37,339 nucleotides of DNA from Deltaproteobacteria bacterium (GCA_022340465.1 JAJDNW010000081.1:1-37339); one strand, 5' to 3'. Positions 9,287-18,070 are shown, numbered from the stretch's first letter. Translations and numbers: made by a program. Notes: generated by a model not told the origin, from the sequence alone.

Positions 9287-10606
9287 CTACATCAGGTGCT
9301 CTTTTAAAACAGCCTCCAGGGTGGGATCACCGGCATCTTTGTACTCGTAGCGAATCCGAACGGTCGGTTTGTCGACCTCAATCAGCTTGGTCAGATCGAT
9401 GGGGGTCGCCACCAACACCAGGTCGCATTCCGTATGATTGATGGTGTTTTCCAGGTCCTTGACCTGCCGGGGACTATATCCCATGGCCGGCAGCAGGGTG
9501 CCGATACCCGGGTAGGATTGAAAAACCGCCTGCAGGCTTCCGGTCAGATAGGGACGCGGGTCGACCAGTTCCGACGCTCCGAAGCGCCGGGCGGCGATGA
9601 CACCGGCGCCGTACGCCATCTCGCCATGGGTCAGCGTGGGGCCGTCTTCCACAACGAGCACCCGTTTACCCTCTATCCGGCCTGGGTCTTCGGCGGTTAC
9701 CTTCGATTCGGCCATCAAGATCCTGGCCCGGGGATTGTTGGCCGTGATGTTTTTCCGCACCTTTTCGACATTTTCAGGGGGCGCGCTGTCGACCTTGTTG
9801 ATAATGGCCACGTCGGCCATGAGCATGTTGGTTTCGCCAGGATGGTAAGCGATTTCGTGCCCGGCACGGTGCGGATCAAAAACGACGATGTGCAGGTCCG
9901 GTTTGAAAAAGGGCGTGTCGTTATTGCCGCCGTCCCAGACAATCACATCGGCCTCTTTTTCCGCTTCCCGGAGAATCTTTTCATAGTCGATGCCGGCATA
10001 GACCACGGCGCCCATTGTCACGATGGGTTCATATTCCTCTCTCTCTTCGATGGTGCAGGCATGTTTCTTAAAATCTTCGTAGGTTGCAAAGCGCTGGGCC
10101 ACCTGTTTGGTGAGATCGCCATAGGGCATGGGATGGCGGACGGCAACAACCTTTTTTCCCATTTCCCGGGCGATCCTGACCACTTCGCGGCTGGTTTGCG
10201 ACTTGCCGCATCCCGTCCGGACGGCACAAACCGAGACGATCTGCCGGCTGGATGTCAGCATGGTGTAGGGGGCGCCGATGATGATAAAATCGGCGCCGGC
10301 GGCCGTGACGATGGATGCTTTGTGCATCACCTCCGTGTGCGGTACGTCGCTGTAGGAAAAAGAGACAAGGTCCACCTGGTTCTCTTTGATCAATTTGGAC
10401 AGGTTGGCGTCGGAATAGACCGGTATGCCGTCGGGGTACAAGTCTCCCGCCAGTTCGGGCGGATATCGCCTGCCTTCGATATCCGGAATCTGAGTGGCCG
10501 TAAACCCGATGACGTTGTATCTCCGGTTATCCCTGAAATAGACATTGAAATTGTGAAAATCGCGACCCGCGGCGCCCATGATAATAACGGTTTCCATTTT
10601 CATCAT
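9287..10606 (-). CDS. COG2403-type P-loop protein, annotated elsewhere as cyclic 2,3-diphosphoglycerate synthetase-like
   Basis: A 439-residue protein of the family related to archaeal cyclic 2,3-diphosphoglycerate synthetase. The first 150 residues form a Rossmann-like region (METVIIMGAAGRDFHNFN), then a P-loop-like segment (AVRTGCGKSQTSR), DVIVWDGGNNDTPF and a GTPase-style IINKVDSA. The biochemical role in bacteria is not established as far as I know, and cDPG is not expected here; I infer an ATP/GTP-dependent enzyme acting on a small metabolite. It is the first gene of a minus-strand unit with arcC, and it shares a 106-base divergent spacer with a GntR-family regulator. Because of the arcC neighbour, carbamoyl phosphate or carbamate chemistry is a plausible area of action. 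Confidence 0.8.
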   Translation of the reverse strand: MMKMETVIIMGAAGRDFHNFNVYFRDNRRYNVIGFTATQIPDIEGRRYPPELAGDLYPDGIPVYSDANLSKLIKENQVDLVSFSYSDVPHTEVMHKASIVTAAGADFIIIGAPYTMLTSSRQIVSVCAVRTGCGKSQTSREVVRIAREMGKKVVAVRHPMPYGDLTKQVAQRFATYEDFKKHACTIEEREEYEPIVTMGAVVYAGIDYEKILREAEKEADVIVWDGGNNDTPFFKPDLHIVVFDPHRAGHEIAYHPGETNMLMADVAIINKVDSAPPENVEKVRKNITANNPRARILMAESKVTAEDPGRIEGKRVLVVEDGPTLTHGEMAYGAGVIAARRFGASELVDPRPYLTGSLQAVFQSYPGIGTLLPAMGYSPRQVKDLENTINHTECDLVLVATPIDLTKLIEVDKPTVRIRYEYKDAGDPTLEAVLKEHLM

Positions 10607-10624
10607 AAACCTATTTTTAATATA

Positions 10625-10645
10625 TTCATCATATGATATAATGAA
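10625..10645. promoter_or_regulatory. 21-base palindrome, putative operator of the GntR-family regulator
   Basis: The sequence TTCATCATATGATATAATGAA matches its own reverse complement at 18 of 21 positions (only one symmetric pair and the centre differ). It lies in the spacer between the divergent COG2403 gene and the GntR gene. This location and symmetry fit a dimeric FCD-type regulator controlling both directions. Confidence 0.5.
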
Positions 10646-10712
10646 TTAATTTCTATGCTAGATAGGCCGGTTCTGTCAAGAAAAATGTCTGTGAGACGGA
10701 GGGAATCCCCCC

Positions 10713-11432
10713 ATGAACACCAACACCATGCACCGCAAGCTTTACGAACACCTCGAGGAAGCCATCGGCCTGAGAATCATCAAGGGTGAGTACACGGCCG
10801 GGGCCACATTGCCCAATGAGGATGCACTCTGCGCGGAATTCGGCGTCAGTCGGGGGGTGGTCCGGGAAGCCGTCAAGGTGCTGCAGAAAAAGGGCCTCGT
10901 GCGGCCGCGGCCCAAAATCGGCACCCAGATTCAACCGGAAGCCCAGTGGAATCTGTTCGATGCGGATCTCCTGGTTTGGAAATTGAGCATCGGAAATCCG
11001 TTGCAGTTTCTTCGCAAAGTGACGGAGGTCAGGGGAATCATCGAATCCGAGGCGTCCACCTTGTCGGCCGGGCGTGCCGCCGCGGAAGAGGTCGATGACA
11101 TTAGAATCCGCTTCGATCGGCTGGACGCCTCACTGAACGATGAAGGGACTTTCGATTACGAGGACTATCTCGAGGCCGACATGGCCTTTCACGCGGCCAT
11201 TCTGGAGGCCTCCCACAATGAACTGCTGGCGCAAATCGGACGCACCATGAACCATGCCATTCGAACGGCGAGGCAGGAAGACGTTCACGACATCGGCACG
11301 ATATTGATCTACCATCCGTTTCACGCCGCCATCATGGAAGCGATCGCCCGCAGGCAACCGGAAGCGGCCGGCAAAGCTTCCCGCGAAATGTTCGCCCTGT
11401 TGTGTGAAGAGATGTCGCGGGACGCGGCGTGA
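10713..11432 (+). CDS. GntR/FadR-family transcriptional regulator (FCD domain)
   Basis: DNA-binding regulator with a winged helix at residues 1-75 (LPNEDALCAEFGVSRGVVREAVKVLQKKGLVRPRPKIGT is the GntR pattern, quoted in parts) and a C-terminal FCD ligand domain. The metal-binding Asp/His set of FCD proteins is visible in ADMAFHAAILEASHN and YHPFHAAIMEAI. WKLSIGNPLQFLRKVTEVR resembles DgoR/UxuR-like sugar-acid regulators, but the effector cannot be read from sequence. A GGAGG about ten bases before the ATG supports this start. It is transcribed away from the COG2403-arcC genes and likely autoregulates with them. Confidence 0.88.
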   Translation: MNTNTMHRKLYEHLEEAIGLRIIKGEYTAGATLPNEDALCAEFGVSRGVVREAVKVLQKKGLVRPRPKIGTQIQPEAQWNLFDADLLVWKLSIGNPLQFLRKVTEVRGIIESEASTLSAGRAAAEEVDDIRIRFDRLDASLNDEGTFDYEDYLEADMAFHAAILEASHNELLAQIGRTMNHAIRTARQEDVHDIGTILIYHPFHAAIMEAIARRQPEAAGKASREMFALLCEEMSRDAA

Positions 11433-11577
11433 GGTTGGGCCAACCAGGACACACTCAGTTCCTTACGAGTTCAAATGACAGCAAAACACGCACATTTTTT
11501 ATGAAGCCGTCGTCAAAACCCGGCGCAGCAAGGGGATAACGGCCATTTCCCAAAGTTTCAACCCGGTTTTCCGCTAC

Positions 11578-12432
11578 TCAACGCCCAAAAGGCACCAAGA
11601 CATGCGCCCTGAGCGGTACCCCGGCATGTTCGGCGATAACCGGGCATTTGGCCTGAAAAAGAAAGAAAACAGGATCGGGCAGGTCGCTGAGGGTTTCGAA
11701 ATTTCCCTGCCCCTTGGCGATGATCATGTCCGCCGTTTCAAAACGCCTCCTGAAGGTATCGCTGCAATCTTCCAGGAGGGTTCCCGGGGCGTCGGAGCCG
11801 TTTGGGATCACCTCCACGATTTCATCGAGTCCGGTGGCAACGGCGTCGGTCATGGTGGCGTCGTTGAGGACCGGCTTGCCGCGTACGGCGGCCGTCACCC
11901 GTGAAGGACCCAACGCCCGCATGAGCAGCTGGTCGAACACGATTTCACCGGCATTGTCACACAGATACAAAACGTTTTCGGCAGCGGCAGAGGCTTCGAG
12001 AAAAAGGTCGACATCCCCGACCAGGGGGGTATTCAACGCGCGATCGATGGATGCCCGCAGGCTTTCCGGGGTCACATTTGCGTTGGCGCCCATGTCGATG
12101 ATATTGCCGGCGATAGCCAGGCGTACGGCCGTCATCAGGGAATTGGCTGAAGATGCCAGCTTTGCCCGCATGTCCGCCAAAACGCTCAAGGCCATGCGGT
12201 TCTGATAGACCTTGGCATCGCGGTAGGGATCCTCGACGCCGGTCACATCGCGGAGCATGCGGTGGATGTACTGGGCCATCACCGGCGGCGGCCGGCGCAT
12301 GTCCATGCCGGCGATCCGGTGGAGCGCATCCCGCAGCACCCGTTCGTGGGTGCCGGTGTCGGTGGTCACCATCCTGGCCATTTCGAGGGATTGGCGAACC
12401 AGGCAGGGTATGCATTCGAGAGATGTTTTCAA
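11578..12432 (-). CDS. DUF89/ARMT1-like metal-dependent phosphatase
   Basis: Member of the DUF89 family, whose characterised members are metal-dependent phosphatases acting on sugar phosphates or metabolite-damage products. This one is of the short prokaryotic type with an N-terminal cysteine pair (C7 and C10 in LECIPCLVRQ). The metal-site segments YLCDNAGEIVFD and IIAKGQGNFE are present, and NANVTPE also matches the family. Length 284 is usual. The start is TTG: a TGA lies two codons upstream and the conserved N-terminus begins at once, so no ATG start is possible without losing the CxxC. It faces the GntR gene; its place in the arcC block is by position only. Confidence 0.83.
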   Translation of the reverse strand: MKTSLECIPCLVRQSLEMARMVTTDTGTHERVLRDALHRIAGMDMRRPPPVMAQYIHRMLRDVTGVEDPYRDAKVYQNRMALSVLADMRAKLASSANSLMTAVRLAIAGNIIDMGANANVTPESLRASIDRALNTPLVGDVDLFLEASAAAENVLYLCDNAGEIVFDQLLMRALGPSRVTAAVRGKPVLNDATMTDAVATGLDEIVEVIPNGSDAPGTLLEDCSDTFRRRFETADMIIAKGQGNFETLSDLPDPVFFLFQAKCPVIAEHAGVPLRAHVLVPFGR

Positions 12433-12752
12433 TTTCAGACCAATTCATCAGAAACAGGCCTCAACTCGTAACGCATGGGTGCCAGGCCGAGTTTCTTTTT
12501 ATTTAATCAACATCATTTCTTTCTGGGCTTATGCTGCAAACCGTGAATCTTGTCAAGGCCGGGTTGGGTTAAAATTTCAACTCAGGTAAAAATATGTTTT
12601 ATGATTCATCCGGATTGGGTATATGTTTAAAAAATTAGGGGCCAAGCTTGACCCCTTGAATCCTTTTTATATGTGGTGAGGATCATCCCCAACCTTGCAA
12701 CGCCGGGGATAAAGCAGTTTTATTCTGCAATCAAACTGGAGGATTCTGTCAG
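12433..12752. other. Intergenic region between DUF89 and aminotransferase genes
   Basis: No supported gene. It is the upstream region of both divergent genes. It contains the words TTGACCCCTTGAATCC (12649-12664), one unit of a dispersed octamer-like repeat also seen at 36915-36930, and an ATCCCC/GGGGAT inverted repeat at about 12685-12711 just upstream of the aminotransferase. No confident promoter could be called. Confidence 0.4.
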
Positions 12753-14114
12753 ATGTCCACTGTCAATCGCAAGAAATTGAAGGCCCAGCTGGAAATTGAA
12801 AGAAAACGCTTTGTCGAAAATCATCCCGGCTCGATGGCCGCGTTCGAAAGAGCAAAATCGAGCCTGTTCGACGGGGTGCCGATGCCGTGGATGACGGAGT
12901 GGCCGTATCCTTTTCCGATCTTTATGAAAGCGGCCGCCGGCGCTCACATTGTCGATGTCGACGGCATTGAATATATCGATTTCTGCCTGGGGGACACGGG
13001 GGCCATGACGGGCCACTCGCCGAAGGCATCCATGGATGCCCTGGTGCAGCAGGCCCGGAAGGGGCTGACCTTCATGTGCCCCACGGATGATGCCATCTGG
13101 GTCGGGGAAACCCTTTCCAGGCGGTTCGGCCTGCCCTTCTGGCAGATTGCCATGACGGCCACGGACGCCAACCGGTTCTGCATACGGCTGGCGCGGCATA
13201 TCACCGGCAGGAAAAAGATCCTGGTCTACAACTACTGCTATCACGGTACGGTGGACGAAGCCCAGATCATTCTGACGCAGGGTGTGCCCGGACCGCGAAA
13301 AGGGAACGTCGGCGCGCCCGTCAACCCGGTTGAAACAACCAGGGTCGTTGAATTCAACGATTTGGAGGCATTGGAAAAAGCGTTGGCAGACGAAGACGTT
13401 GCCTGTGTGCTGGCCGAACCGGCGATGACCAATATCGGCATTATTCATCCGGATCCGGGATATCACGAGGCGTTGCGGGACATTACCAGAAAAACCGGGA
13501 CCCTGCTTATTTTAGACGAAACCCACACCATCAGTTCCGGCGTGGGCGGGTACACCCGCGAACACGGGCTTCAGCCGGACATGCTGACCGTCGGCAAAAC
13601 CATCGCCAGTGGATTCCCGGCAGCCGCCTACGGATTCAGCGAAGCGGTTGCAGATCTTATCCGGACGAGGGTGGGCCGCAAAGAATCGTCGGCGTCGGAC
13701 GAAACCGGCATCGGGGGAACGCTTTCGGGAAATGCCCTGGCCATTGCCACGATCAGGGCGACATTGGAAAAGGTCCTCAACGAGGCCTTCTACGAATACG
13801 CCATTCCGCTTGCCGTGCGGTTCAATGACGGCGTTCAGGGCGTCATCGAAGCATTGCGCCTGCCGTGGACCGTGGCGAGGCTGGGGTGCCGCACGGAATA
13901 CTGGTTCTGCGAAAAGCCGGTCCGCAACGGATCGGAGGCCTTGGCGGCCGTGGACGACGAATTGGATCACTACATGCATTTGTCCGCCATGAACCGCAGG
14001 ATACTGATGACGCCTTTCCACAACATGGCCCTCATTTCGTCGGCCACTTCCCGGGAGGATATCGATTGTCACACCCGTGTTTTCCGTGAGTGTGTGGAAG
14101 CCGTCGTCGATTGA
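12753..14114 (+). CDS. Class III PLP-dependent aminotransferase (glutamate-1-semialdehyde aminomutase-like)
   Basis: Fold-type I PLP enzyme of the class III aminotransferase family, 453 residues. PLP-site features are LLILDETHTISSG (D255 pairs with the pyridine nitrogen) and TVGKTIASGFPAAAYGF (K282, Schiff base). The GSA-aminomutase-like layout (long N-terminal extension, GDTGAMTGHSP glycine loop) distinguishes it from rocD in this window. The usual SGxEA phosphate-binding motif is replaced by MTATDANRF, a pattern seen in a subgroup annotated only as aspartate aminotransferase family. GGAGG lies ten bases before the ATG. It reads into xdhC with a 116-base gap. The substrate is unknown. Confidence 0.87.
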   Translation: MSTVNRKKLKAQLEIERKRFVENHPGSMAAFERAKSSLFDGVPMPWMTEWPYPFPIFMKAAAGAHIVDVDGIEYIDFCLGDTGAMTGHSPKASMDALVQQARKGLTFMCPTDDAIWVGETLSRRFGLPFWQIAMTATDANRFCIRLARHITGRKKILVYNYCYHGTVDEAQIILTQGVPGPRKGNVGAPVNPVETTRVVEFNDLEALEKALADEDVACVLAEPAMTNIGIIHPDPGYHEALRDITRKTGTLLILDETHTISSGVGGYTREHGLQPDMLTVGKTIASGFPAAAYGFSEAVADLIRTRVGRKESSASDETGIGGTLSGNALAIATIRATLEKVLNEAFYEYAIPLAVRFNDGVQGVIEALRLPWTVARLGCRTEYWFCEKPVRNGSEALAAVDDELDHYMHLSAMNRRILMTPFHNMALISSATSREDIDCHTRVFRECVEAVVD

Positions 14115-14230
14115 GATAGAGACTCGGTTAAGGTTTTTTCGACAACCACTCTAAACTAACGCGCCCATCTTAGCTAACCGTAAAAAATAACGACAGGACC
14201 GGCAGCCGGACACGCAAAGGAAATCCCACC

Positions 14231-15286
14231 ATGACAGAAACCATCTGGGAAAAGGCATGCGATCTCCTCAGCGATAAAACCGCCTTTGTCATCGCCACCA
14301 TCATCAGTCACACCGGGTCCACGCCGAGAACCGCGGGCACCAAAATGATCGTTACCGGTGACGGCGGCATAGTCGGCACGGTCGGGGGAGGGCTCCTGGA
14401 AGCCAGGGTGATGGAAAAGGCCGTGGAGATCATCGAACGCAGCGAAGCGTCCACGTTCATGCCTTTCGACCTGACCTACGAAGATGTCGAAACCATGGAC
14501 ATGATCTGCGGCGGAAAGGCGGAGGTCTTTCTCGACCATATCCGTCCCACCGTTGAAAACAGGAAGATTTTCGAGCGATGGCGCCATCTGTCGCAAGCGA
14601 GAAAAAACGCTTTTTTCGTCACTGTCGTATCGGAGGCCTGGGATCCCGGCGAACCCGTCCGGCACGGGGTGATGGGTGAAGATATGGTGTTGGAAGGCAG
14701 TGTCGCGCTTTCAGCCGGTTCGCTGGAAACCATCGGGAGGGAAGCGCGCAAAGCGGTAGCCATGCAAGTGGTGCAACTCGAAGATGCCATCGCAGTGGTG
14801 GAGCCTTCGATCAAGCCCAAAACCGCCTTTCTCTTCGGCGCGGGGCACGTGGCCAGGCCCACCGCCCACCTCTGCGCCCTGACCGGCTTTTACGTCACGG
14901 TCCTGGACGACAGAAAAGAATTCGCCGACGCCGCTCATTTTCCGGACACCCACGACGTCGTCTTGCTCGACAGCTTTGAAAACGCATTTTCCGGCCTTGC
15001 CGTCGACGAAGATGCCTTTATCGTCATTTTCACGCGGGGCCATCTTCATGACAGAACGGTCCTGGCGCAGGCCCTCAGGACCCCGGCGGCCTATGTGGGC
15101 ATGATCGGAAGCAGGAAGAAGCGGGATGCCATTTACGGCGCACTGTTGAACGCAGGTTTCGGGCAAGAGGATATCGAGCGTGTCCATTCGCCCATCGGAA
15201 TGGCGATCGGCGCCCAGTCGCCCGAGGAGATTGCCGTGAGCATCGTTTCCGAAATGATTCTGGAACGCAGCCGCCTGCGGCCCTGA
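14231..15286 (+). CDS. xdhC: XdhC/CoxI-family molybdenum cofactor insertion protein
   Basis: Accessory protein that in characterised systems binds Moco, promotes its sulfuration and hands it to xanthine dehydrogenase-family hydroxylases. The N-terminal XdhC_CoxI domain (SHTGSTPRTAGTKMIV, GTVGGGLLEARV) is followed by a C-terminal Rossmann domain (LFGAGHVARPTA, FTRGHLHDRTVLAQAL, YVGMIGSRKK, HSPIGMAIGAQSPEEIAVSI), which is the standard order. Length 351 is typical. AAAGGAA lies about eight bases before the ATG. No molybdenum hydroxylase gene is in view, so the client is probably encoded elsewhere; the Wtp transporter at the left end could supply the metal. Confidence 0.88.
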   Translation: MTETIWEKACDLLSDKTAFVIATIISHTGSTPRTAGTKMIVTGDGGIVGTVGGGLLEARVMEKAVEIIERSEASTFMPFDLTYEDVETMDMICGGKAEVFLDHIRPTVENRKIFERWRHLSQARKNAFFVTVVSEAWDPGEPVRHGVMGEDMVLEGSVALSAGSLETIGREARKAVAMQVVQLEDAIAVVEPSIKPKTAFLFGAGHVARPTAHLCALTGFYVTVLDDRKEFADAAHFPDTHDVVLLDSFENAFSGLAVDEDAFIVIFTRGHLHDRTVLAQALRTPAAYVGMIGSRKKRDAIYGALLNAGFGQEDIERVHSPIGMAIGAQSPEEIAVSIVSEMILERSRLRP

Positions 15287-15300
15287 GATCATGACCCTAT

Positions 15301-15329
15301 GTTGAGCGTTCCAAATTTTAAGAATGACG
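15301..15329 (+). repeat. TTGAGCGTTYCAAATTTT dispersed repeat, copy A
   Basis: GTTGAGCGTTCCAAATTTT followed by AAGAATGAC, in the spacer after xdhC. It matches copy B at 26099-26127 at all but about four positions, and the core recurs at 24541-24556. Confidence 0.6.
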
Positions 15330-15395
15330 CAATAGGGCGTATATCATGATTCATCGAGAATGGATGTTGCCGTTTAAGAACAATTGCGGATAATA

Positions 15396-15641
15396 TCATT
15401 TTTTGGTGTCAGGGTGGTTGTTTTCATTCCCATCATGTTTGACTTGAAATGCCTGGCTGATTTTCTTCAACCTTTCCATCAATAGCGGTTCATCCAGAAT
15501 ACAGATTTGCTCTGTTTCCATAATAGTAGCATCTTTGGCGCATTCCAAACAAAGACAAACCTTGTCACGGCGGACCTGGACTTTTTCAGCTGTTCCGTCC
15601 ATGACATGTTTGCATACTATCCAAGTGTTATTCTCTTCCAT
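15396..15641 (-). CDS. Small cysteine-containing hypothetical protein
   Basis: An 81-residue protein I do not recognise. It has cysteines in CKHVM (C10) and in VCLCLECAKD (C29, C31, C34), an arrangement that could hold a metal, and a charged C-terminus (HDGNENNHPDTKK). The N-terminal part reads like a small zinc-binding or acidic adaptor domain. The ribosome site before the ATG is weak. It lies at the start of the lower-GC stretch and faces xdhC; a broken cyclase fragment lies directly upstream on the same strand. Confidence 0.55.
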   Translation of the reverse strand: MEENNTWIVCKHVMDGTAEKVQVRRDKVCLCLECAKDATIMETEQICILDEPLLMERLKKISQAFQVKHDGNENNHPDTKK

Positions 15642-15664
15642 TTTCAGTCCTGTTCAATTAGGGA

Positions 15665-15907
15665 TTATGATGAGTCTGCAACTGCAAAAATGTGCCATTC
15701 CCCGGGAACTCCTTTCAGGGCATGTATACCACGGTCAATAAAGCCAATACCAGATCCGGCTACTAAATCTTTGACGGTACTGGAGACGATTACCTCCCCG
15801 GGTGCGGCTTGACTCATCACCCGCGCCCCAATGTGCACTGCAACTCCTGTGATCTTTTCATCCATCCGCTGCTCAAGCGTAAAAAGCTGCGAGCTACGGT
15901 AGGCTGC
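15665..15907 (-). pseudogene. C-terminal fragment of a class III adenylate/guanylate cyclase
   Basis: About 55 residues match the very end of soluble class III cyclases ([19 protein letters not shown], then [14 protein letters not shown] and [19 protein letters not shown]). In complete proteins these follow an HTGE motif and the catalytic core; here the upstream frame is unrelated ([12 protein letters not shown]) and reaches a TGA within about 17 codons. The catalytic domain is therefore gone and only the natural C-terminus and stop survive. It is a gene remnant, with other broken genes nearby at 17630-18070 and 19804-20007. Confidence 0.75.
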
Positions 15908-15944
15908 AGTTGATCAGGTGAATTGCGATGTTCAAAGCTTATTG

Positions 15945-16478
15945 TTACGTTGTCAATCCTTCAACCACGGATTTGTATTTTTGGTGAATCATCTTACGAT
16001 CAAACTCCCAAAATTCTCCCAACATGGCTTGATCCTCTTCAGCCGTAAAGTAGTTTATGGATGATGGAAAAAACACTTTGTCTTCTTTTTCGATATGCTT
16101 GGGATAGAACTCTGTAAGGGTTTGCAGATTGGCGGCGATATCCGTCAGGGCCGTCTCATCTCCATTCCGATAGCGAGTGTTGGCCGCAACAAGTGCTTTG
16201 GTTGTCTGGCGACCAAATATGTGCTCATCGATCAGTTCCTGCATGATTTGCCGGTCTTTTTCGTTCAGCGATTTTTTTGCCAATTCCCGAAAAAGAATAT
16301 CTTCCTCCTTTCCGTGATGGGTCTGATCAGCGTATACTCGGATAAAGTCAACCGCTATATCAACGAACACAGGGTCTATTTCGTGTTTTGATTCAATGTT
16401 GGCCAAGGCACCTTTGACAACCTGAAGCATACGTTCAATCAGACGATGCTCTATCATGAGTGGACCGCGTGCTTGCAT
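15945..16478 (-). CDS. Hemerythrin HHE domain protein
   Basis: Four-helix-bundle hemerythrin-like protein of 177 residues, expected to bind a di-iron (or similar) centre and to act in oxygen, NO or metal sensing or storage. Histidine/acid ligand candidates occur in the expected order: MIEHRLIERM, ADQTHHGKEEDILF, LIDEHIFGRQ and YPKHIEKEDKVFF. The ATG at 16478 is chosen because AAAGGAGG lies seven to eight bases upstream; the longer frame from 16511 begins inside that ribosome site. In an anaerobe a stress or oxygen-response role is plausible. It looks intact, unlike several neighbours. Confidence 0.83.
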   Translation of the reverse strand: MQARGPLMIEHRLIERMLQVVKGALANIESKHEIDPVFVDIAVDFIRVYADQTHHGKEEDILFRELAKKSLNEKDRQIMQELIDEHIFGRQTTKALVAANTRYRNGDETALTDIAANLQTLTEFYPKHIEKEDKVFFPSSINYFTAEEDQAMLGEFWEFDRKMIHQKYKSVVEGLTT

Positions 16479-16931
16479 TTTTGTTTCCTCCTTTTCTATG
16501 CTCCGGAACAATTATTAGATCAGGGCCCGGGGAATTTTAGCATAAACCTTTGACAAGGCTGAATCAGACTCGAGGTTGTGTGGCTTTTGGGAAATCAGGC
16601 TACAGGCAGGTCTGATTAGCAATAAAAGTCACATTATCAAAAAGTTATCAAAATCGCAAGGTATTGGTTGATTGATGGAATGCAGTCTTATTCCCTTGCT
16701 TTGCGCCCTTTCAATCAACCTACGGAATTTGGTATGTTTGGCCCCGGCTGGAAATTGTGAAGCGCTTCGTAACCGCGGTGGCTGCAATAGTGACGGAAGG
16801 TTTGAAAAAATATGGTGACCATGGTTGCATTATAGAAAAGCTGAATTAACTTAGACCCTCACCCCTGCCGAATTGCAGCGGCGTGTTTTTTTGGGCATCA
16901 TCGACAACTTATTGAAATTCAGGAGAAAAAA
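16479..16931. other. Long intergenic region with a possible gene remnant
   Basis: 453 bases without a supported gene. On the plus strand, 16676-16849 stays open for 57 codons between stops and ends in a protein-like run (WPRLEIVKRFVTAVAA, then VTEGLKKYGDHGCIIEKL); a GTG at 16757 is the only start-like codon. I do not recognise it and take it as a possible remnant. The final part holds the AGGAG-type ribosome site of the next gene. Confidence 0.35.
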
Positions 16932-17498
16932 ATGACAGAAATTTCAAAGATCACGCTCTACAGCGGAGGTCACAGGGGAACTGAGGCGGAATTCGGCAAA
17001 CTTGCCGAAGAGTGGCGCATCAAAGAAGTGAATATTTCGTTTGAAGGCCACAATGCCGAGCGTACCCGCGGTGTGCGGGTGCTGAATCGGGAAGAACTGC
17101 AAAAGGGCGATGTCAGTATGGAAATCGTGTCCAAGCGAATGAACCGCAGTTACGCCCGGACGGATAAGATTCGAAAAGTCATCCAATCCATTTTTCACAT
17201 GGTCAATAACGGACACCATGTCATTGCGGTCGGTTGGATACAGGCGGACAACACTGTCAAGGGGGGAACCGGCTGGGGGGTTGAACTGGCAAAACTATTT
17301 AACCGGCCGTTGAACGTCTATGACCAGGAACGAAAGGGGTGGTTCGCCTGGGAGGACAACAAATGGGTTGAAAAGACACCGGTAATTACCGCGGATACGT
17401 TTGCCGGTACCGGCACCCGCAACCTCTCCGAGGACGGCCGGCAAGCCCTTCGTGAGCTCTTCGTCCGCTCCTTCGGTTCTGAGGGCCAGAAGGAGTGA
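16932..17498 (+). CDS. SLOG/YpsA-like Rossmann-fold protein of unknown function
   Basis: A 188-residue single-domain protein. The N-terminal ITLYSGGHRGTEAEFGKLAE and the later VKGGTGWGVELAKLFNRPLNVYD match the two ligand-binding loops of the SLOG superfamily (DprA/YpsA/LOG relatives), whose members bind nucleotides or nucleotide-like ligands. The centre has VIAVGWIQADNTVKGG and the C-terminal half YDQERKGWFAWED then FAGTGTRNLSEDG. AGGAGAAAAAA precedes the ATG. Nothing nearby defines a pathway: a large gap is upstream and an MFS pseudogene downstream. SLOG proteins occur as sensors in some conflict systems and as housekeeping proteins, and nothing here decides between them. Confidence 0.68.
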   Translation: MTEISKITLYSGGHRGTEAEFGKLAEEWRIKEVNISFEGHNAERTRGVRVLNREELQKGDVSMEIVSKRMNRSYARTDKIRKVIQSIFHMVNNGHHVIAVGWIQADNTVKGGTGWGVELAKLFNRPLNVYDQERKGWFAWEDNKWVEKTPVITADTFAGTGTRNLSEDGRQALRELFVRSFGSEGQKE

Positions 17499-17629
17499 AT
17501 GGCTTTGGCCGGCATCCCAAAGCGAGAACCGCCAAGGCAAACACCGAATCGACAATGCGTATGCGCTGCAATGAGTGTCCAGGGCCTGCGCAAGTACTTT
17601 TTGGTTCCCATATTTTCATAAAAAGTGGT

Positions 17630-18070
17630 TCAAACAAATAGCGTGTGCATTTTCATGCCCTTGACTACACTATTCATTACAGCGCTGTTGATCGGGCTCT
17701 GGAACATGCCCGCCCCGAATCCGCAAACCGCCAAGCGCCAGGCTACATCGAGGTTGCCCGCGGTGGTGCCCAGGCGGCTGAGAAGCACCAATCCTGCCGC
17801 GTGGATCAACATGCCGGCGATGCCAAGACCCCGGGAGCCAATTCGGTCCGATAACGATCCGCTCAGCGGTCCGATGAAAAAGGTTAGCATAAAACATTAT
17901 ACTAAAGAGGAAGCCAAAAGCCAGGGTCGCACCGGCCATATCTAGCCGTTGGCCGGGTTTTTTTCTCCCGGAGGAATTATCCGCATTGACAATACTCCCA
18001 TCGATGGGTCCCATGATAACGCCCAGCATCACTGCGCCGGTGAGGTAGCAGTTCCATATCGTTAAAAAAC
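17630..18070 (-). pseudogene. Degraded DHA2/EmrB-type MFS drug transporter
   Basis: Two minus-strand frames together carry pieces of a drug:proton antiporter. The upstream piece has GVIMGPIDGSIVN, the first membrane segment of EmrB/QacA proteins, joined directly to GQRLDMAGATLAFGFL, which normally lies far downstream at the middle of the protein, so several helices are deleted. At about 17885-17890 the frame shifts, and homology resumes in the other frame with FFIGPLSGSLSDRIGSRGL and GAGMFQSPINSAV. An intact copy would be about 480-520 residues. Deletion plus frameshift means it cannot work. Confidence 0.75.

Noticed and set aside
9434-10636. 400-residue plus-strand open frame opposite the COG2403 gene
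   Set aside because: It is antisense to a recognised family protein and has no domain-like sequence.
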